A stretch of 64,000 nucleotides of DNA from Streptomyces iconiensis (GTDB lineage Bacteria; Actinomycetota; Actinomycetes; Streptomycetales; Streptomycetaceae): contig NZ_JANCPR020000015.1 of the NCBI RefSeq assembly GCF_028657195.3, positions 120,513 through 184,512 of the forward strand, written 5' to 3'. The translations under genes and the position numbers were made by a program. The number at the start of each line of letters is the position of its first letter. Position 1 is the first letter of the stretch. The notes beneath the pieces are model-generated. The model did not search any database. It was not told the origin of the DNA and saw only the letters and a list, made by a program, of their open reading frames with translations. Below, one piece after another: positions 31,658 through 39,820 of the stretch.

Positions 31658-32392
31658 TCAGGCCGCAAAGAGATCCGGCAGCGCGGCACCAATAGCGGCA
31701 CGTTCGACATCAAATACACGTGTCTGCGACGGTGATTTCAGATCGAGTTCGACGGTGATCACCGAGCCCGGTACGACGCAGAAAGGCCCCGCGCTCGCAA
31801 CGGCAATGGGCAGCTTCCCGGCGCCCGACCTATGTGATACCGCCTGTACGTACCAGGAACCCTCCGGAACGTATTGCACGTTCCATCGGCCGGTCCCGCT
31901 GTCGGCACGGCAACAGCGCGCGGGACGCTCATGACCGAGCGGCGGAACCGCCGCGACGAAGACCGGCTGGTCGTACTGTCCGTCCCCCCTGGTGACCGTT
32001 CCCTGAATCGCCCCGTAGGCGAAGGGCGCGTCGTCCACCCGGCCTGCCGAGAAATCGATCGCGGTCTGTCCGAGCTGCGCCAGCCTGCGGAACCGGCCCG
32101 GCGACACGCCGACGCTCTTCGTGAAGCGAGTGGTGAAGCTCCCCAGGCTGGAATACCCGACCTGCACCGAGATATCGGCTACCCGGTCCGAGGTGTACAG
32201 GAGCTTGCGCTTGGCGACCTCCTGCCGCACGGCGGCCAGGAACCGCGCGGGTGGCAGACCGGTTTCCTGCCGGAAGATCCGCGCCATGTGGAACGAACTC
32301 AGCCGGGCCGAGTCCGCGAGCGCACAGAGCGTGAGTTCCTCGTGGTACCGGGTCCGCATGACTTCGACGACGCACTCGATCTCAGAACGCAT
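31658..32392 (-). CDS. AraC-family regulator with N-terminal HTH (copy 1)
   Basis: 244 residues. The AraC double helix-turn-helix lies at the very N-terminus (about 3-103: LTLCALADSARLSSFHMARIF and VADISVQVGYSSLGSFTTRF). The C-terminal 140 residues are predicted beta-rich (GTVTRGDGQYDQPVFVAAV ... VPEGSWYVQAV) and resemble a carboxypeptidase-regulatory-like sandwich rather than the usual AraC cupin. It is clearly paralogous to the regulator at 33426-34169. ATG at 32392 has GGGGAG upstream. It is divergent from the ABM gene across a 198-bp shared region. Confidence 0.9.
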   Translation of the reverse strand: MRSEIECVVEVMRTRYHEELTLCALADSARLSSFHMARIFRQETGLPPARFLAAVRQEVAKRKLLYTSDRVADISVQVGYSSLGSFTTRFTKSVGVSPGRFRRLAQLGQTAIDFSAGRVDDAPFAYGAIQGTVTRGDGQYDQPVFVAAVPPLGHERPARCCRADSGTGRWNVQYVPEGSWYVQAVSHRSGAGKLPIAVASAGPFCVVPGSVITVELDLKSPSQTRVFDVERAAIGAALPDLFAA

Positions 32393-32524
32393 CAGAACTC
32401 CCCGTGAGTGAACGACGCGCCACGAGCCCGCTTTCGGCCCGCCCCGGTCGGCGCCGACCGGGGCGGGCACGGCCAGGCGATGGCCCCCGTGGCCAACCCC
32501 CGCCGAACTGAGCAGCCGGGACAC

Positions 32525-32555
32525 TTGACTCGTCAATAGAGTCTACCTCTAGAGT
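32525..32555 (+). promoter_or_regulatory. Candidate promoter of the ABM gene
   Basis: TTGACT (32525-32530) and TAGAGT (32550-32555) are 19 bp apart; TAGAGT fits the actinomycete TAGRRT -10 form. A second TAGAGT at 32537-32542 makes a direct repeat inside the spacer. Located 36 bp before the ABM start. Confidence 0.5.
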
Positions 32556-32590
32556 GACACATAAGATAGCGACCCCAGAGAGGGACTTAC

Positions 32591-32881
32591 ATGACATACG
32601 TCCGGATCACCCGCTTCACGACGGACCCCGCCAACGACCAGGCGATGATCGAGAAGCGGGCCGTTCTCGTCGCCGCAGTCCGGGCGTCGTACCCGGGCCT
32701 CATCGAGGCGCGCCTCGGCCGCCTCGAAGACGGTTCATGGGTCGACCACTGGTACTGGAATTCCGCGGCGGAGATGGAGAAGGCGCTGGCCGCGGCACCC
32801 ACGATCCCGGAGGCCGGCCCCGCGTTCGCGCTCACGGCCAACTCCACGGCGGAGTCGGCCGAGATCGTCGCCGTGGTCTGA
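32591..32881 (+). CDS. Small ABM-type (antibiotic biosynthesis monooxygenase) protein
   Basis: A 96-residue single-domain protein with the dimeric ferredoxin-like pattern of the ABM family: MTYVRITRFTTDPAN at the start, then a central PGLIEARLGRLEDGSWVDHWYW strand pair. Cofactor-less ABM enzymes oxidise quinols or other electron-rich aromatics; many family members have no known activity. ATG at 32591 has GAGAGGGA upstream. It stands between two paralogous AraC regulators, which suggests they control it. Its substrate is unknown. Confidence 0.85.
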   Translation: MTYVRITRFTTDPANDQAMIEKRAVLVAAVRASYPGLIEARLGRLEDGSWVDHWYWNSAAEMEKALAAAPTIPEAGPAFALTANSTAESAEIVAVV

Positions 32882-33425
32882 CCCAGGACACCTCTCCCGT
32901 CGGCCTCTGCCCCCAGCCGGACTTCTCCGAGCCGCGCGCGGGCAGGGGCCTTTCGCTGTCCCCCGGCCGTCCACGCGCACCGTCAGCAGCTGACTCCGAA
33001 GCTCCCTCACGACTCCCTCCGGCGCCCGAAGCGGGCACGAAACGGGCACGGCCCGAGCAGCTTCGGGCACGCCGGAAGATCCTTCGGAAAGAAGATGCCG
33101 GAACCGCAAGCATGAAGAAGACGGGCCCTTCCCCCGTCTGAAATTCTCTGACTGCACGTTCACCACCACCCAGTCCGAGTCGCGCTCGACGAAGAGCACC
33201 GAGAGGGTTCCTCTCACTTGGACACTCTGGCGGAAGGGATTCGCGCCCAGCGTCTCCTGCCCCGCATTCCTCACTGTTTCAGCGGGCGGCCCGATCAGGT
33301 TCCGTAACCGTACCGAAGCACCTGACAGTGCCTGCGTCCCATCATAAAGCGAACCGTGAAGTCTACGCGCGACACGTCGTGCTGCGCGGTGTCCTCCGGA
33401 TCGGATCATTGCACTAGGGAGCGCA
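32882..33425. other. 544-bp intergenic region
   Basis: No gene supported. A 7-bp hairpin (AGACGGG/CCCGTCT, 33119-33139, 7-base loop) could end the ABM transcript. The region just before 33426 must contain the promoter of the second AraC gene. Confidence 0.55.
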
Positions 33426-34169
33426 ATGGAACACGCAATTCAGTGCGCCGTGAAAACGATACGCGAGAAATACTCCGAGCCCCTCACCCTGGACGAGCTT
33501 TCGAGCTGTGCCATGGTGAGCAAATTCCACTTCCTGCGCACGTTCCGGCGCATCACAGGCGTGACGCCAGGCCGCTTCCTGAGCGCGGTGAGGATTCACG
33601 AGGCGAAGATCCTGCTGCTGACGACGTCGCTCAATGTGAGCGATATCGGAGCGCAGGTCGGCTACGGCAGCACCGGCAGTTTCACACGGCGCTTCAGCGC
33701 GTCCGTCGGCTGCTCACCGACGCAGTACCGGAACAGCTCCCCGGGCGGCGAGCCGCCCGCCGCCGCTCCCCGGATGTCGCTCGTCGCGGGCGACGCGGGG
33801 ACGCGCACCGAGGGGACGGTCTCCGGCCGGGTGGAAGGCCCCGACGTCACCGGCTCCGGCATCTACATCGGCGTGTTCGAAAGCCCCATCCTGGAGGGCC
33901 CCCCGGCGGCCCACACCGCCCTCGCACGGCCGGGCGGATTCCACATCGGACGGGTTCCGCCTGGTGACTGGTACATACACGCGATGGCACAGAGCGCCCG
34001 GCCCGGCGACATGACGGCGCCGGCCCGCCCCCTGCTCTCCGGCTCGGCCGGCCCTGTCGCCGTCGGACCGGGGGCGGACCTCGGGGTCCGGGTCACCCTG
34101 CGTCCCCTCAACTGGGCGAACCCTCCCATCCTGTTCTCACCCGTGGAGTGGTCCGCCCACGCGTCCTGA
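33426..34169 (+). CDS. AraC-family regulator with N-terminal HTH (copy 2)
   Basis: 247 residues, the same unusual layout as the regulator at 31658-32392: AraC HTH at residues 3-103 (LTLDELSSCAMVSKFHFLRTF, VSDIGAQVGYGSTGSFTRRF) and a beta-rich C-terminal part (GTVSGRVEGPDVTGSGIYIG ... VPPGDWYIHAM). AGGGAGCGCA precedes the ATG. It points toward the DoxX and haloperoxidase genes and converges on the DoxX gene with 7 bp between stops. A pathway-specific switch sensing a small ligand through the C-terminal domain is plausible. Confidence 0.9.
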   Translation: MEHAIQCAVKTIREKYSEPLTLDELSSCAMVSKFHFLRTFRRITGVTPGRFLSAVRIHEAKILLLTTSLNVSDIGAQVGYGSTGSFTRRFSASVGCSPTQYRNSSPGGEPPAAAPRMSLVAGDAGTRTEGTVSGRVEGPDVTGSGIYIGVFESPILEGPPAAHTALARPGGFHIGRVPPGDWYIHAMAQSARPGDMTAPARPLLSGSAGPVAVGPGADLGVRVTLRPLNWANPPILFSPVEWSAHAS

Positions 34170-34176
34170 GCCGGCG

Positions 34177-34551
34177 TCAGAAGCTGTGGGGCCCGAAGCG
34201 GCCCCAGGCGACGAACAGGGCCAGCGCCAGCAGCACGACGTTGACCACGACGTTCGAGGGCTCGTTGCGGCGGATGTGGACGACTCCGGCGCCGACCATC
34301 GTGACGGCGAGCCCCGTCGCGGCCAGCGGGACCAGGACCGGGGCGATGTCGAACACCGCGGGGAGGATCAGTCCGACGGCGGCGAGGACCTCCACCGCGC
34401 CGATCGCCTTCAGCACTCCGGGGGAGAAGTCCTCGGCCCAGGTCATACTGCCTGCCGCCAGGGTCTCCTTGGACTGCGCCACCTTCATCAGGCCCAGCCC
34501 GGCGAAGGGAAGGGCGAGAACTCCCGCGACGATCCACAGGGTTACGTTCAT
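34177..34551 (-). CDS. DoxX-like small membrane protein
   Basis: 124 residues with four hydrophobic segments and the DoxX-like layout (LPFAGLGLMKVAQSKETL, then WAEDFSPGVLKAIGAVEVLAAVGLILP, ending RNEPSNVVVNVVLLALALFVAWGRFG). Family members are inner-membrane proteins of poorly defined redox or respiratory function. It is separated from the haloperoxidase gene by a strong hairpin, so it is probably transcribed on its own. Confidence 0.88.
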   Translation of the reverse strand: MNVTLWIVAGVLALPFAGLGLMKVAQSKETLAAGSMTWAEDFSPGVLKAIGAVEVLAAVGLILPAVFDIAPVLVPLAATGLAVTMVGAGVVHIRRNEPSNVVVNVVLLALALFVAWGRFGPHSF

Positions 34552-34702
34552 GGCAGTGACTTCCTCTGCTTTCCAGGTGTCGAACGGGGTTCAGGAGCGG
34601 CGGCGTTGGCGGGCGCTGCGGGCACGTGGCCGGTCGCGGGGCCTTGGGTCGCCAAGCCGCGGGGAGGGGTCTCGATCACCCCCTCCCGGAGCCGGAGCGG
34701 AG

Positions 34703-34743
34703 CCGGAGTGCCCGGCCGACGACGCGTCGGCCGGGCACTCCGG
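34703..34743 (-). terminator. 19-bp perfect hairpin terminator
   Basis: Two 19-base arms (from CCGGAGTGCCC to GGGCACTCCGG) pair perfectly around a 3-base loop, 30 bp past the stop of the haloperoxidase gene and before the DoxX-like gene. The strongest terminator in the window. Confidence 0.85.
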
Positions 34744-34773
34744 TTGCGGTTGCCTGTCATCCACGGCGGGTTG

Positions 34774-36282
34774 TCACACCTCGCCGTCGATGTGCTTGCG
34801 GACGAAGGCGAAGGCGCTGTCGCCGACCTTGCGCCCCATGTCCCAGGACTCCTCGACCGCCGCCATGAAGTGCACCCCGCCCCAGAACCTGCTGAGACCG
34901 CAGTCGCGCCGCCAGTCGGTCCAGTTGTCCCAGCTGAGCACCGTGTCCTCGTGGGGCGTGACGCCCGGCTCCACCACGGACGAGCCCTTGGCACGCGTGA
35001 CACGGATCCTGATGGCGTCCGTGCCGAGGAAGCTGCTCACCGCCCGCGCCTCCGCTGCGCAGAGCGCGGTGGAACCCGAGGGGTACTCCGGGTGGTCGGG
35101 GGTCCCCAGATAGCTCTGCCAGTGGCTGGCCGGCAGCCTGACGGTCCCCTTGCCCGGTCCGCCCCACGCCCGCACCGGCCGGTCGCCGTACAGATGGCGG
35201 ATCGCGGTGAACGGGCGGACGGTGTCGTAGACGTTCTTGCCGTACCAGGCCGCGATGCTGGCATCGAAGGTGGCGGTGTCCGCGACGGTGTGCAGATGGA
35301 CCCAGCCGTCCAGATCGGCGCCCTCCGCCGCGGAGCCGACGGCGGAGCCGAGGCTCACGAACTTGTTGTCGAACATCTCGCACTTCGTCTTCTGCTCGTC
35401 CGTCAGACGTGCCGAGGCGGCGAGGACCTCGTCGGCCTGTGCCTTGTACGCCCTGCGGTTGTGGTGGTCACTCGCCCTGGGCTCCGGGACGCGGAAAGCG
35501 CCCGGGTCGGAGTACGAGTAGGGCCTCACGTGCTGGAGCTGGGGGGTCACGAACTGCTGGACGTGGAAGATCCCGCCGCCCTTGGTCGCGATGCGCGGCT
35601 GCCAGCGCGACGGATTGCGCAGCTTGTAGGCGGTGTTCACCGGCTGGTACCCGGTGTAGTCCTCGAACGGCTGCCGGTTGTGCTCGCGTCCGCCGTGGTC
35701 GCCGAGTTGGTTCATCCCGTCGTGCATACGGTTCTTGAGCACGTTCTTGGCGGCGAGGTTCCCGATCCCGACGGGCGTACGGGTGTCCTCCCGCTCGTCG
35801 TCGGGGTTCATGCCCACCGACTCCATGGACGTACGCCACACGTCCTCGTACATGGGCAGGAGCGTGCTGTACATGCGGTAACTGGCGTACAGCAGCGCGA
35901 TGTTCTTGTTCCTGTTGGTCTTCGCCTCGCTCGCGGGCCGCCGCCCGAGCTCCGAGTGGATCCCCACCGCTGTCGGGTGGTACGGCGCGATGGCGTCGAA
36001 CCAGGCGTGTGCCATGAGGTTCGAGAACCGGATGATCAGCGTGGCGTCGCTCGGGTGGATCTCGGCCCGCACCGGATCGGCTGACACGGGGCCGAAGACC
36101 TCCAGGGGAGCGTTGCCCGTGTCGAAGTCGAAGCCCTCGCGGGGCCTGGCACCCGGTGCGGCCGTCGCGGGTGCCGCGAGACCGACGCCGCCGACCGCGA
36201 GGGCGCCGGCACCCGAGGCGATCCCGAAGAGCATGGAACGTCTCGGCGTTCCCTGTCTGAGCGAAGTGTCTGACTGCTTCAT
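34774..36282 (-). CDS. Tat-exported vanadium haloperoxidase-like protein (PAP2 superfamily)
   Basis: 502 residues. Residues 1-44 form a twin-arginine signal (PRRSMLFGIASG then APATAAPGA), so the mature protein should act outside the membrane. The vanadate/phosphate site is recognisable: K349-R356-P in KNVYDTVRP, PSGS (401-404) and SR-x5-H ending at His471 in SRFWGGVHF. In fungal vanadium chloroperoxidase the second motif is PSGH with a catalytic histidine; here it is serine. From memory, serine at this position also occurs in Streptomyces chloroperoxidases of the napyradiomycin type. The reaction could be halide oxidation or halonium-driven cyclisation of the product. An acid phosphatase is the alternative. 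Confidence 0.88.
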   Translation of the reverse strand: MKQSDTSLRQGTPRRSMLFGIASGAGALAVGGVGLAAPATAAPGARPREGFDFDTGNAPLEVFGPVSADPVRAEIHPSDATLIIRFSNLMAHAWFDAIAPYHPTAVGIHSELGRRPASEAKTNRNKNIALLYASYRMYSTLLPMYEDVWRTSMESVGMNPDDEREDTRTPVGIGNLAAKNVLKNRMHDGMNQLGDHGGREHNRQPFEDYTGYQPVNTAYKLRNPSRWQPRIATKGGGIFHVQQFVTPQLQHVRPYSYSDPGAFRVPEPRASDHHNRRAYKAQADEVLAASARLTDEQKTKCEMFDNKFVSLGSAVGSAAEGADLDGWVHLHTVADTATFDASIAAWYGKNVYDTVRPFTAIRHLYGDRPVRAWGGPGKGTVRLPASHWQSYLGTPDHPEYPSGSTALCAAEARAVSSFLGTDAIRIRVTRAKGSSVVEPGVTPHEDTVLSWDNWTDWRRDCGLSRFWGGVHFMAAVEESWDMGRKVGDSAFAFVRKHIDGEV

Positions 36283-36509
36283 GTAGGGCCTCCCCCTGAG
36301 AGCCGTGACGACATGCCCGTCACGACGGCTGAGCGCCGACCATCACAGAGCCAGCTCGCGCTGTCGCCTCCTCGATTGCTCGCCACGGAACGCGGTACGC
36401 CCGGCGCACACGGCTTCTCTCCCCCCGCCGGTACGCCGGGCGTGCCGACTCCCCCGCAAGAGGGTGACACTAGAGTTAGCATATAGTAAAGTCTGCTCAC
36501 GCCGGACGG
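36283..36509. promoter_or_regulatory. Promoter region of the haloperoxidase-like gene
   Basis: A 227-bp gap with an A+T-rich core at 36466-36492 (GTGACACTAGAGTTAGCATA and onward), which stands out from the GC-rich surroundings. It contains TAGAGT next to GTGACAC, also seen near 32550. Likely carries the leftward promoter. Confidence 0.45.
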
Positions 36510-38207
36510 TCAGACGTGCGCGACAGTTCCGTCAGCGCGAGGCGGTCGTACCACGCCGACGAGATGGACGTAGACGACGGACGAGTTCACCCCGTCCAGC
36601 GCCAGCACCTCGTTCACCGTGTCGTCGTAGAAGCCGCCGATCCCCACCGAGGACTTCCCCAGCCACGTCCCGACGAGAGCCAGGTTCTGCGCCAGGTGAC
36701 CGCTCTCCTGAAGGACGAGACGATAGGAGCGCAGGCCGTAGTGGAGACGCTGGAAGGTCAGGTCCGCGACCGTGAAGACCCACAGCGGGCATGCGTCGAC
36801 GTGCAGCTTTCCGCCCGCCTTGGGCGGGAAGGCCACCCGCGGGTCGGTGGCGGGCGCCATCCGCATCAGCTCCGCACTGATGTCACGGTCGTCCAGCTGG
36901 TCGAGGGCGTGCTCCAGGGGGTCGTACAGGTGGACGCCCCGGGCGAGGCCCGCGATGTCATGGCAGTACAGCAGGGTGCGCAGGGGGTAGCGCGTGCCTC
37001 CGCTGGGATACGGCCTGACCGGGTAGGAGCTGTCGGCGCCCGGCATCGTCTTCTCCGCGGTCACGCCCGCGGAGAAGTACAGCAGGGCGCTCAACTCCTC
37101 GACGGAGAAGGGCCCTTCGTACGTGCCGTACGTGCTGCGCCGGGCGAGGAGCACCTCCTCGAACCCCGGCGCCTCCGGGGCCGGCCCTCCGGGGCGGGTG
37201 AGCGCGAAGCGGGCCAGCGCCGCGGGCAGCTCCTGGCGTCCTTCCTGCGTCGCGCCGGCCATGTCGGGACGCTGGTCCATGAGGCGGGCGCCGAAGAACT
37301 TGCCGTTCTCGTGCAGGAGCCGGTCGCAGGCGGCGGGAGAGTCGGCGAAGTACGGCTCCCGCGGCCCCGGCGAGACGAGGTCCATGGACACCAGCCACGC
37401 CGTGTACGCCGTGTCCTGTGCGTCCAGGCCGAGTTGCTCGCACAGCAGGCCGGAGAGGGCACGGTGAACGTCCGCGGTCGCCAGACAGAGCCTCCCCGCC
37501 TCCTCCAGCCGGGCCAGCGACGTGCGGACGGCGCACTGCAGTTGGTGCCAGGCGCCGACCGTGGTGGTGGGCCGGGTGAGCCGCGCGCGCGTGGCGGCGT
37601 GCCGGTGCCGCCACTCGGCCTCGTTACGGAAGTGGTCCTCCTCCGCCCGGCTCCGCGCCGCGGCGACGTCCGTGACACGGGCCAGCGAGGAGGCGTGACC
37701 GCGCAGCCACTGGACCGCGTCCTTCGGTTCGGGCGCGACCGCCAGGGCCGAGGCGAGCAGCAGGGAAGCAGCGGCGCGCAGCCGCTGCTCCCGGGAAGGC
37801 GACGACCGGATCGCCGCGAGAGCTGTCCGCGCGGCATCCCCGAAGTGCCGTGCGCACACGGCGAATCCGTCGGCGCCGCCGAACCGGGCCGTGTCCGGCT
37901 CGTAGGGGAACTCCGACACCGCGGCCGGCGAGCCGCCCTTTCCCGGCCACCCGGCGGACCGTATCGCCTCCCTCAGTGCCGACATGTCGCGACCGTCCGC
38001 TTCCAGGACATGGACGCGCAGCTCGTCCCCCGCCTTGCCCGCACGCTCCAGAAACCAGCTCGCGGCCGTGGTGTCGGCGGCCCAGGGCGCGACGGCCGCC
38101 GACAACAGCCGCTCCACGGCCGTCTCGTCGTCGTCGGCGGCAACATGCAGGGAACGCCAGGAGAGAGTGCCGTCCTCCGCTCCTACCATTTCGATCACTT
38201 TCGCCAT
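36510..38207 (-). CDS. LanB glutamate-elimination-like domain fused to SagB-type azoline dehydrogenase (LazF-like)
   Basis: About 565 residues, two domains. Residues 15-290 match the C-terminal elimination domain of lantibiotic dehydratases, called the thiopeptide-type bacteriocin biosynthesis domain (SpaB_C): WRSLHV at the start, SWFLERAGKAGDELRVHVL and the diagnostic FPYEPDTARFGG (100-111). Residues 345-555 are a nitroreductase-fold SagB-type dehydrogenase: RRSTYGTYEGPFSVEELSAL, RPYPSGGTRYPL, LHYGLRSYRLVLQESGHLAQN and GGFYDDTVNEVLALDG. The same fusion is known as LazF in lactazole (RiPP) synthesis, where it eliminates glutamate and oxidises azolines with FMN. No precursor peptide, LanB glutamylation protein or YcaO cyclase is seen here. 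The likely job is oxidising NRPS-made thiazolines to thiazoles in trans. The LHYG tyrosine motif has His where McbC/SagB enzymes carry Lys. The start is the ATG at 38207; its ribosome binding site is weak. Confidence 0.85.
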   Translation of the reverse strand: MAKVIEMVGAEDGTLSWRSLHVAADDDETAVERLLSAAVAPWAADTTAASWFLERAGKAGDELRVHVLEADGRDMSALREAIRSAGWPGKGGSPAAVSEFPYEPDTARFGGADGFAVCARHFGDAARTALAAIRSSPSREQRLRAAASLLLASALAVAPEPKDAVQWLRGHASSLARVTDVAAARSRAEEDHFRNEAEWRHRHAATRARLTRPTTTVGAWHQLQCAVRTSLARLEEAGRLCLATADVHRALSGLLCEQLGLDAQDTAYTAWLVSMDLVSPGPREPYFADSPAACDRLLHENGKFFGARLMDQRPDMAGATQEGRQELPAALARFALTRPGGPAPEAPGFEEVLLARRSTYGTYEGPFSVEELSALLYFSAGVTAEKTMPGADSSYPVRPYPSGGTRYPLRTLLYCHDIAGLARGVHLYDPLEHALDQLDDRDISAELMRMAPATDPRVAFPPKAGGKLHVDACPLWVFTVADLTFQRLHYGLRSYRLVLQESGHLAQNLALVGTWLGKSSVGIGGFYDDTVNEVLALDGVNSSVVYVHLVGVVRPPRADGTVAHV

Positions 38208-38583
38208 TCCGTCATCCGTCCTTGGTTTCGCGTATACCAGCAGCGGTATTCGGCAGTACGTCAAATTGTGACGATAGACGTGTGGTTGCCTTAGCCACAA
38301 GACTTCCGCCCGCGGAAAGAACAGCAATTTAGGATATTCCCCGCGGTAACCCAGCCGTGCAAAACTGCTCACTAAAGCACTTGGCAGTGGCATCTCCCCA
38401 AAAAAGGCGACCACGGGTAAAACGCGAACGTCGGAAAGTCCAGGCGAACGCCACCGGGGGGACATCCGGGGTCGACAGGCCGCCCTTTCGCGCGCTCGTG
38501 CCCGGTGCCGGTGAACGTGGCAGCAGACAGCCCTCCCCGCTTCCTCCCCGAGGGGCGGGGACACCAGCTCTGGAGACTCAGGC
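38208..38583. promoter_or_regulatory. 376-bp divergent promoter region
   Basis: Lies between the LazF-like gene (leftward) and the FAD monooxygenase (rightward). It is A+T-rich around 38220-38420 and holds an imperfect palindrome with TGTGG/CCACA arms at 38281-38299. No gene is supported in it. It probably carries promoters for both directions. Confidence 0.5.
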
Positions 38584-39762
38584 ATGAAGTCGATCAAGGT
38601 ACTCGTCGCCGGCGGAGGGATAGGCGGTCTCGCTCTCGCCGTCGCTCTGCGCGAACGCGGCATAACCACCGAGGTGTTCGAACGCGCGAAGAGTTTCGGA
38701 AATACCGGCTCCGGTATCGAGCTGACACCCAACGGCGTGAAATCGGTGGACCATATCAGCCCTCAACTGGGTGCCGCGGTACGGAGCGCCGGATGGTCAA
38801 GCGACCAACACGCAACCGACATGCCGATCAAGACATGGAACGGCAAGCTCCTGAAGAGCCGTGAGGTCGGGAACTTCCAAGCCAAATGGGGAGCGCCGAT
38901 GATCGGCATTCTCCGGGCCGACCTCCACCAGATTCTGGCCGAGGCGGTACGGCGTCCGGGACCGACCTCGGCGACGGTCCATCACCAGGCAACGGTCGTC
39001 GAGGCGTCCAGCTCCGGAGGGACCGCGACCGTCCGGCTGGCCGACGGACGTTCGCTCTCCGGCGACCTGGTGGTCGGCGCTGACGGTGTGCGCTCCACGC
39101 TGCGCACGCTGGTCGCGGGCGAAGTGCCCCCGCGCTACCTCGGTTTCACCTCCATCCGCGGCATCTCCAAGAGGCCCGCCGTGCACGGGGACGGCTTCGT
39201 CTTCGTCGGGCCCGGCGGCCACTTCTTCGCCGAGGCGTTCGACGACACGCGCCTGTTCTGGACGGCCACCGTCAACGCCGACGAGCACAGCTGGCCGGCC
39301 AAGGACACGGAACAGGCCAGGGCCGATCTGCTGGATCTGTGGGGTGAGTGGTCCGCTCCCCTGGCGGAGACCGTCACGTCCTGCGCGCCGGAAGACCTCG
39401 TCGTCACCGACGTCCACGACTGTGAGCCGCTGAAGCGGTGGCACACCGGCAGGCTCGTGCTGCTGGGCGATGCCGCGCATCCGATCGGACCGGTGCTCGG
39501 GCAGGGCGCCAACATGGCGCTGGAGGACGTCGCCAGCCTGGCCGACCTGCTCACGGAGCACGACGTGCCGGCCGCCCTGCGCCACTACGGGCGGGTCAGG
39601 TCGCGGCGTGCCAACAAGATCGTCCGTCACTCCCGGCTGATCGCACGGCTGGGGCACACCACCAGTCCCCTCGTGGGCCAGGTCCGCGACGTGCTGATCA
39701 GGTCGATGAAGCGCCGCGAGGAGACCTACCGGGACAAGGAGCTGTTCAGCTACACCCCCTGA
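38584..39762 (+). CDS. FAD-dependent monooxygenase (aromatic hydroxylase fold)
   Basis: 392 residues. Class A flavin monooxygenase features: VAGGGIGGLALAVAL (8-22), a DG-type GADGVRSTLR motif, and GDAAHPIGPVLGQGANMALED near the C-terminus. It would use NAD(P)H and O2 to hydroxylate an activated ring or oxidise a double bond; the substrate is not evident. GGAGA lies about 7 bp before the ATG. It heads a rightward unit with a methyltransferase and a glycosyltransferase, so the hydroxyl it makes could be the site of methylation or glycosylation. Confidence 0.92.
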   Translation: MKSIKVLVAGGGIGGLALAVALRERGITTEVFERAKSFGNTGSGIELTPNGVKSVDHISPQLGAAVRSAGWSSDQHATDMPIKTWNGKLLKSREVGNFQAKWGAPMIGILRADLHQILAEAVRRPGPTSATVHHQATVVEASSSGGTATVRLADGRSLSGDLVVGADGVRSTLRTLVAGEVPPRYLGFTSIRGISKRPAVHGDGFVFVGPGGHFFAEAFDDTRLFWTATVNADEHSWPAKDTEQARADLLDLWGEWSAPLAETVTSCAPEDLVVTDVHDCEPLKRWHTGRLVLLGDAAHPIGPVLGQGANMALEDVASLADLLTEHDVPAALRHYGRVRSRRANKIVRHSRLIARLGHTTSPLVGQVRDVLIRSMKRREETYRDKELFSYTP

Positions 39763-39820
39763 GCACGGCCCGCCACACGGCGTGCCGCCCCCACCGGACC
39801 CGACCACCGCAGAGGAAACC

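Noticed and set aside
36516..38294. 592-codon frame opposite the LazF-like gene
   Set aside because: The opposite strand has clear SpaB_C and SagB signatures; this frame has none.
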